64,000 bases of DNA, taken from Engraulis encrasicolus (taxonomy: Eukaryota > Chordata > Actinopteri > Clupeiformes > Engraulidae). The translations under genes were made by a program, and so were the position numbers. A model generated the notes under the pieces. The model was given only the letters and a program-made list of their open reading frames with translations, was not told the origin of the DNA and ran no database searches. Positions 57,816-64,000 of the stretch are shown one piece after another. The stretch covers positions 48,226,222 to 48,290,221 of the forward strand of contig NC_085861.1 of assembly GCF_034702125.1 (NCBI RefSeq), read 5' to 3'. Within the stretch, counting starts at the first letter, position 1. The number at the start of each line of letters is the position of its first letter.

Positions 57816-57987
57816 AACCCCTTAAGACGCGGCTTTATACATTTGTTGTTACCAGTATGGTAATGACCAAGTTGTGGTGCATTACTAAAAAGCCTGTGTT
57901 GCGTCATAGTATTATAGCGCTATGGTAGTTACATTTCAGTGACTATTACAGCGTGCCACTGAAGGTACGGCGCGCATTAAGGGGTTA
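57816..57987. mobile_element. MITE with ACCCCTTAA ends
   Basis: TTAACCCCTTAAGACGCG at the left and GCGCGCATTAAGGGGTTAA at the right are inverted. TTAA at both ends is compatible with a TTAA-targeting (piggyBac or Kolobok) superfamily. Interior gcattacta and catagtattatag words match 3605-3775 and 50878-51045. Confidence 0.65.
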
Positions 57988-58302
57988 AGGGGATTTATAA
58001 TAGATAAATTGTATTGTTATCATTATGGTGTTGTTTGTTCAATTGTTTCTCACACCAGTCTTCTTTGTCTTCCTAGTGTAGTCTAAGAATTAGCATTTGT
58101 ATAATCGTTATATTTTTTTCTTTTCTGTTTGAAATTGTCTTCTTTGCTAATATGCCTCTTAATATGTGTATGTACAAGTGTATGTGTGTGCGCGCGTGCA
58201 TGTATGTCTATGCATACTGCTTTTGCGTATGTGTGATCACAAGTGCATCTGCTGCCTGAGGGTTTGACTGGTTCATATCTGAAGGGAGCAGACATGATAA
58301 TG

Positions 58303-58691
58303 ACATGAGTGAGTGAGTGAGTGAGTGAGTGAGTGAGTGAGTAGTTGAGTGAGTGAGTGAAAGACTGAGTGAGTGAGTGAGTGAGTGAGTGAGTGAGTGA
58401 GTGATCGAGTGAGTGTGATCGAATGTGTGAGTGATCAAGTGAGTGAGTGAGTGAGTGAGTGATCAAGTGAGAGAATGAGAAAATGAGTGAGTGAATGATC
58501 AAGTGAGTGAGTGATCAAGTGAGAGAGCGAGTGAGTGAGTGAGAGATCGAGTGAGTGATCGAGTGAGTGAGTGAGTGAGTGAGTGTGTGATCGAGAGAGA
58601 GAATGAGAAAATGAGTGAGTGAATGATCAAGTGAGTGAGTGAGAGATCGAGTGAGTGAGTGAGTGAGTGAGCGAGTGAGTGAGTGAGTGAC
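58303..58691. repeat. (GAGT)n minisatellite
   Basis: GAGT arrays interrupted by gatcaa, gatcga and gagaatgagaaaatgag segments that repeat in blocks of about 120-150 bp. Confidence 0.95.
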
Positions 58692-58857
58692 ATCTGTAGT
58701 CTGACATTGACATTGCTTGACCTTGTTTGGAGCCTGTGTGTCCATCAACACCAAGGGCTCATTACTGCCGCTCCAGAGTGCCGACTCCGAGTCGACTCCC
58801 ACTCTCCCAGGCTGCCATATGCCCCCCATGTCTGGTCCATCAGGACAGACCCAGAAC

Positions 58858-58995
<138 letters not shown>

Positions 58996-59058
58996 AGCCG
59001 GTGTTATCAGTTCCTTGATAAAAAAGGATTTTTAAGTATTGTTTCTTCCTTTCTTTGA

Positions 59059-59073
59059 ACAGCAGATGGCGCC
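59059..59073 (+). promoter_or_regulatory. Possible CTCF-like site
   Basis: ACAGCAGATGGCGCC partly fits the CTCF core; also fits a common repeat word. Weak. Confidence 0.2.
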
Positions 59074-59889
59074 ATCTCCTCAAGTCCAGCGAGTTTCCTG
59101 CCAGTTCAGACAGAATGGAAACAACAGCAGTATAATTAGTTTTTCTTAATTGTTTACACACAATTTCTGATACTTGACACACAATTATGACTAAGCACAA
59201 CACACAATTCCCTGGATTTGACACAAATTTGGTTTTCGCATGGAACACACTGTTATTCAAAACACAAAAATCAATTTCCCATATGTGCCCTCATCATATG
59301 GGCAAACTCCTTTCGTACCTGATTGTAATCAGCAATCATCAATCCCCATATTGGATACACATTTCATGTCATATTGATGAAGGCATGAGTGGAGCGCACA
59401 CATTTTTTTCAGTTTTTTAATGTTAAAATATGTAATAAAGAAATTACTTTCATGTTACCCAATATGTTACTGTAAATTAGTGCAACTTTCAAATATGTTA
59501 AATACATTTCTTGCCACGTATCTGTATGGTCTGACTCTGAATGTAAAAACTATTTCAGTAGGGCCTAACCAATAGTTAGTGTTCAATGGTTCATGTGGGT
59601 ATAAATTCAAATGATGACTTGTGTCATTTGACAACAAAATTGCCCTTTTAAAAGAGAGCACAATGTTAGTACATTGAATGATTGTCATCTTTGTGTATTG
59701 TCGACTTTTACCACTTCATCTGACTAAACTTTTTTGTTAGGCAACATAAGGCGAGATTCACTAGATGCACTTCTCCCTCCCAACCTCTTGCTGACGATGC
59801 AAACAACAGGAATTGGTGGTAACGTTTAGGTAGGCCTCAGCCTAACCTTTTAGCCTATGCTTGACATTATTCGTTCCGAGTTCTTAGTA

Positions 59890-59996
59890 GCAATATTATT
59901 ATTGATAATAATAATCATCATCATAATCATCATCATCATCATTGTTATTAGGCTATTGTTATTATTAGTAGCCTACTAGTAGTAGCAGTAGCAGTC

Positions 59997-60030
<34 letters not shown>
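59890..60030. repeat. Trinucleotide-rich zone, (TCA)n and (TAG)n
   Basis: tcatcatcatc near 59930 and tagtagtag at 59994-60030. Confidence 0.85.
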
Positions 60031-60159
60031 GTAGTAGCCTATGCACAATTTTTAAAGCTCGTGTCGAACGTGTATTTTTTTGCGCCAGGGCTGGCTGCAT
60101 GGTTTTGCGATCAATCTGTATCAAATAACTGGGTTATTTTCGTACTTCACCATACAGCC

Positions 60160-60530
60160 GCCCTTAGTTAAACACCAAGGCATCTTTAAAGTTCATTGGA
60201 CCAAAACATGCATGGTTTAACCAGGGACAAAATCTGCGGAATTAATTGCTTCCGACGTTGCTATTCTGGAGCTGCAGCTCGTGTGACCGGGTGCGGCACA
60301 GGTTTTCGCCTGCGAGGCAGTGGTGCGCGCAGGTTTCCAACAGCCTGTTGTCTCTGGCGCGGGTGCCACCCACAGAAAAAGTCGCAGGGCCGAGGAGCCT
60401 GTGACAAGTTTACCGTAATTAGACCGGGCTCCTGCGCCTCGTGCGCCAGCCACCGCGTTAAATGCTCGGAATCTTATATGACAAGTGCGATAACAAACCG
60501 AGGTCGCTTTTAATTAATTCCCTTCCATGT
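60160..60530. other. GC-rich complex block
   Basis: Non-repetitive, CpG-rich sequence between AT-rich repeats; includes gtttaccgtaattagacc. No gene-like frame. Candidate conserved non-coding element; not verifiable from one genome. Confidence 0.25.
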
Positions 60531-60652
60531 TCCCTTCAAGCCATTCTGCTGCGCGGCCTGTGCTGTGAATTAGTTACAAGTCGTGGGTCGAGGGAGGAAT
60601 ACTTAAAATAAAATAAAAAAGTCTGTGTTCTTCTGTGCATTTTCCTAAGACC

Positions 60653-60655
<3 letters not shown>

Positions 60656-60695
<40 letters not shown>

Positions 60696-60734
60696 GTCTC
60701 CGTCTCCGTCTCCGTTTCTCTCTCTCTCTCTCTC

Positions 60735-60814
<80 letters not shown>
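60656..60814. repeat. (CT)n followed by (CA)n
   Basis: CT run 60656-60738, CA run 60741-60814. Confidence 0.94.
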
Positions 60815-60816
<2 letters not shown>

Positions 60817-60836
60817 TGCACACACTTCTGCTAAGT

Positions 60837-61174
60837 CAGACGTGGGCAAACTCAGGCCCGGGGGCCACATGCGGCCCGCTCAGCCATTTCATGCGGCCCT
60901 CAGAGCCTTTCCAAGAAAAAAATGCAGATTCATATGGTCACTCATTCTTAAATTGGGAAGCTAAAACAAGGGTCTTGGAAACCTAAGATTAGATTACTAA
61001 AGTCTACAACTAGATACAATTAGCAGGAAGGGCATACCTGACAATGGTGTAATTATGTTGGCGTACACCATTTCTTATTATTGGCACGGGCAAGTTGCCT
61101 ACGACATCTGGCCCTTTGGTCAACTTTCTAAACCCAATGCGGCCCTTGGGCCGAAATAATTGCCCACCCCTGTG
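60837..61174. mobile_element. hAT-type MITE (GTGGGCAAACTC family), 338 bp
   Basis: Ends CAGACGTGGGCAAACTC and ATTGCCCACCCCTG. Perfect 8-bp duplication TGCTAAGT at 60829-60836 and 61175-61182. Interior gcggccc words. Confidence 0.88.
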
Positions 61175-61579
61175 CTAAGTGGTGTAGTCTACTTTTTTAT
61201 GGTGGGTATACTGTATATTTGAGCATTTTTTTGAAGTGGATATACTGTATATATTTGTGCTATTCAAAATAATGGATCAATCAATTTTAAGTGGGTATAC
61301 TGAAATCCCTGAAATTTAGAAGTGGGAATACTCCGTATACCCGCGTTCTACGTAGACCACACCACTGCTTCTGCTGCACAATGCACTATAGTTTCCCACA
61401 TGACTTGCGTGGGTCTGATCAGCTGAGATCTGTTATTTGATCTCTTCATTATTTCGTATTAAGTAAAACCACAATTCACATAACGCATGTTACTAATTAT
61501 TAAACATGATATTTGCACATTGATGCGGCTTTATTATTGTACTGTAACCATTAAAGTGTATTTCCTCTCTACAATTTAA

Positions 61580-61798
<219 letters not shown>

Positions 61799-62128
61799 AC
61801 GCATGCATGTGTGTGTGTCTGTGTGTGTGTCTGGCGTCTGTTCTTCCAGTTTGCCGTTTGCTGAGCCAAGGCCGGGGCGGCACATGCTCTTTTGCTCGCA
61901 GTGCTAGCGGGGCGGCGGGCGGCCCTGCCTGCCTTGCTTGTGCTGCTGCTGCTCCTTTCATGGCTCCAGATGGATTAACACATGCTCCGCTCTATGACAA
62001 GCCATCGCAGCCTTTTACGTTTGACCTCAATCTATCACTACAGTTCTATGGTGAAAATGTTCTTTCACCACCTTGTCTCCGAGTGTGTTTGTTTGGAAGC
62101 CCCCATGAGCGACTGGTCTGACTGAATG

Positions 62129-62195
62129 GGCCTGCCTGCCTGCCTGCCTGCCTTTCTGGCTGCCTGCCTGCCTGACTGACTGCCTGCCTGCCTCT

Positions 62196-62236
<41 letters not shown>

Positions 62237-62305
62237 TCTCTGCCTGACTGCATGTCTCTCTGCCTGCCTGCCTGCCTGCCTCTCTGCCTGCCTGCATGCC
62301 TCTCG
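62129..62305. repeat. (CTGC)n minisatellite
   Basis: ctgcctgc arrays with ctctctgc and ctgactgc variants; 3' end runs into GT-rich DNA. Confidence 0.94.
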
Positions 62306-62387
62306 ATGTGTGGGTGTGTGCGTGTGCATGTGGGTGTGCCTGCCTCTTGATGTGTGAGTGTGTGCGTGTGCATGTGGGTGTGCGTAT

Positions 62388-62500
<113 letters not shown>

Positions 62501-62639
62501 TGAGCACGTGTGCGTGTGCATGCGTTTGTTTGTGTGCATGCGCGTGTGCGTGCGTGCGTTTGTGTATGTGCGCGTTTGTGTGTGAGAGAGAGATACGCAT
62601 ATGTACTGGAGAGGAGACCCACCAAGCAGCAGTACCGGC

Positions 62640-63060
62640 CAGGTGAAATGGTTTCTCAAGCACATCTGCAAAACGCATGCGAATGAAAATGAATGGATCA
62701 TATTAGCATGCATGTGTGTGTCAACAACAATAGCCGGAGCCCCCATTGTCCAATGGCCCCCGCGCCACGCGTCCTTCATTAATACCCTGATTCTGTGCCA
62801 CTGCCGATTGACTGCCAAGTTTGTTGAACATCAAAGCCATCCATCCCACCTCATCCCCTCATCCCCTCCGAACCAGAAGAACCCATTAAATTAACATGGA
62901 TATTGAATCTTGAAGCCCAATAAGTTGCCTAATGAATTGGAGTGGAGTGGGGGCGCGACGAGCGCGGAGGATGGCCAACCACCAAAGACGACGGTGGCGG
63001 CAGAACGAGACATTAAAAGTAGTCATATGTCTAATAGCGCTTGTTGATTTGAAATGAGCC
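62640..63060. other. Complex block, candidate conserved non-coding element
   Basis: Non-repetitive sequence with transcription-factor-like words: cccattgtccaatggcccc (SOX- and CCAAT-like), caacaacaatagccg, atgcgaatgaaaatgaat (POU-like) and cctaatgaattgg (homeodomain-like). No open frame of note. Confidence 0.3.
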
Positions 63061-63084
63061 CGGGGGGAGGTGGTTTCTGTGCGT

Positions 63085-63370
63085 GTGTGTTTGTGTATGC
63101 GTGTGTGCATGTGTGTGTGTGTGTGTGTATGTGTGTGTGGGTGTGTGTTTGTGTGATGCGTGCATGTGAGTGTGTTTGTGTGTGTGTCGCCTGCGTGTAA
63201 AAGGGGGTTGGCGCGAGCGTGTGTGTGTGTATGTGTGTGGGTGTTTGTGCATGCGTGTCTGTGTGTGCACGCATGTGTGTATGTGTGTGTGTATGTATGT
63301 GTGTGTATGCGTGCATGTGAGAGGGTGTATGTGTGCCTGCGCGCCCGCTGCGTGTAAAAGGGGGTTGGCT
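63085..63370. repeat. GT-rich degenerate repeat with a duplicated unit
   Basis: The word gcgtgtaaaagggggttgg occurs at about 63193 and 63351, giving a repeat of about 158 bp embedded in GT-rich DNA. Confidence 0.75.
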
Positions 63371-63549
63371 GGCTGCGTGTGTGGACCTGGACGGGGCGAG
63401 ATGGAAATGCGACCTCCAGGGCTCTCCACGCCTGGTTAATAACCGAGCCTTGCTTTGATGTGGTAGCGCCGGGCGAGGTGGCTCTTTCTCTGCATCACTT
63501 GTGGCATGTAAATCCAGTGGGTGTCTCGTGTCCTTACCTGCTCAAGGGC

Positions 63550-63840
63550 TCGCCGGGTTGGGGCTGGGGCTCGGGCTGGGGCTGGGACAGGGGTTTGGCT
63601 GGGGCAGGGTTTGGGATGGGGCTGGAAAGGGGGTTGCCTGGGGCTGGGGCTGGGACAGGGACAGGGACAGGGACTGGGACAGGGGCTGGGTTTGGGGCTG
63701 GGGCTGGGTTTCGGGCTGGGGCTGGGACAAGGGCTGGGGCTAGGACAGGTACAGGGGTTTGGCAGAGGCAGGGTTGGAGAGAGGTTTGTCTGGGGAAGGC
63801 ATGGCTGGGGCTTAGGTTGGGTTGGGCTTGGATAGGGTTG
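63550..63840. repeat. G-rich minisatellite (GGGGCTGGGACA)n
   Basis: 6- and 12-bp units ggggct and gggaca with many G-runs of three or four on the + strand. Confidence 0.9.
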
Positions 63841-64000
63841 AGCGCACAGGGGCTCAGTGATTTGTGTGACACGCTGCACTGCACCATTGGTGCAACACCA
63901 CAATACACCACAAAACACCACACCACCCTACACTACTCTACTCTATACTCTTCCTGGTTGTCATCGTCCCCTCCCTGAGTGCCTTCTTGCTCACTCAGGC

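Noticed and set aside
58303..58691. CRISPR-like array (regular repeats with spacers)
   Set aside because: Simple GAGT satellite in a eukaryotic genome; no conserved 25-40 bp repeat or unique spacers.
60196..60513. 105-codon GC-rich frame as a gene
   Set aside because: No recognisable domain, no splice context, and an overlapping frame on the other strand.
63379..63978. 199-codon frame rich in Gly, Ala and Trp
   Set aside because: Translation of the GGGGCT minisatellite.

Overview
The window is vertebrate, almost certainly teleost, genomic DNA. Compact GC-rich exons sit in long AT-rich introns packed with (CA/GT)n and (CT/GA)n microsatellites, hAT-type and other DNA-transposon remnants, tRNA-derived SINEs, a LINE tail and a Tc1-like remnant. 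The recurrent taggcctac/tagcctac words suggest a clupeiform-like fish, but that is only a weak impression. No bacterial or viral gene organisation was seen.

Two protein-coding genes are supported, both on the + strand. (1) About 3.9-27.2 kb: the last eight exons of an NADP-dependent malic enzyme, best matched to me3 (mitochondrial type). They give 336 continuous C-terminal residues, a stop at 26997-26999 and a poly(A) signal at 27224. The N-terminal exons lie upstream of the window. (2) About 32.95-54.04 kb: a complete five-exon melanin-concentrating hormone receptor 2 (mchr2). It is a class A GPCR of 391 residues with the TM3 aspartate, DRY and NPxxY motifs; every intron is phase 2. The genes are not an operon and no functional link is implied. 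Malic enzyme makes NADPH and pyruvate from malate; MCHR2 is a neuropeptide receptor.

The rest is non-coding. The 11.4-kb me3 intron (10148-21560) holds a THAP-fragment-bearing foldback element with TTAA ends, itself interrupted by a 407-bp element, plus a Tc1 remnant, a 9-bp-TSD MITE and a hAT-like element ending 48 bp before the next exon. The last me3 intron holds a repeat split by a 4-kb hAT-like element that contains two further elements. The me3-mchr2 spacer has a LINE reverse-transcriptase tail, MITEs and the mchr2 promoter region. From 54 kb to the end there is no recognisable gene: MITEs, minisatellites and a few complex GC-rich stretches that may be conserved regulatory elements.

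I found no new multi-gene system. The most notable signals are the nested transposons with intact target-site duplications, the foldback elements (one with telomere-like repeats in its loop, one with THAP fragments), a malic enzyme exon wedged between two microsatellites, and an mchr2 splice donor beside a GGAT satellite that is easy to misannotate.
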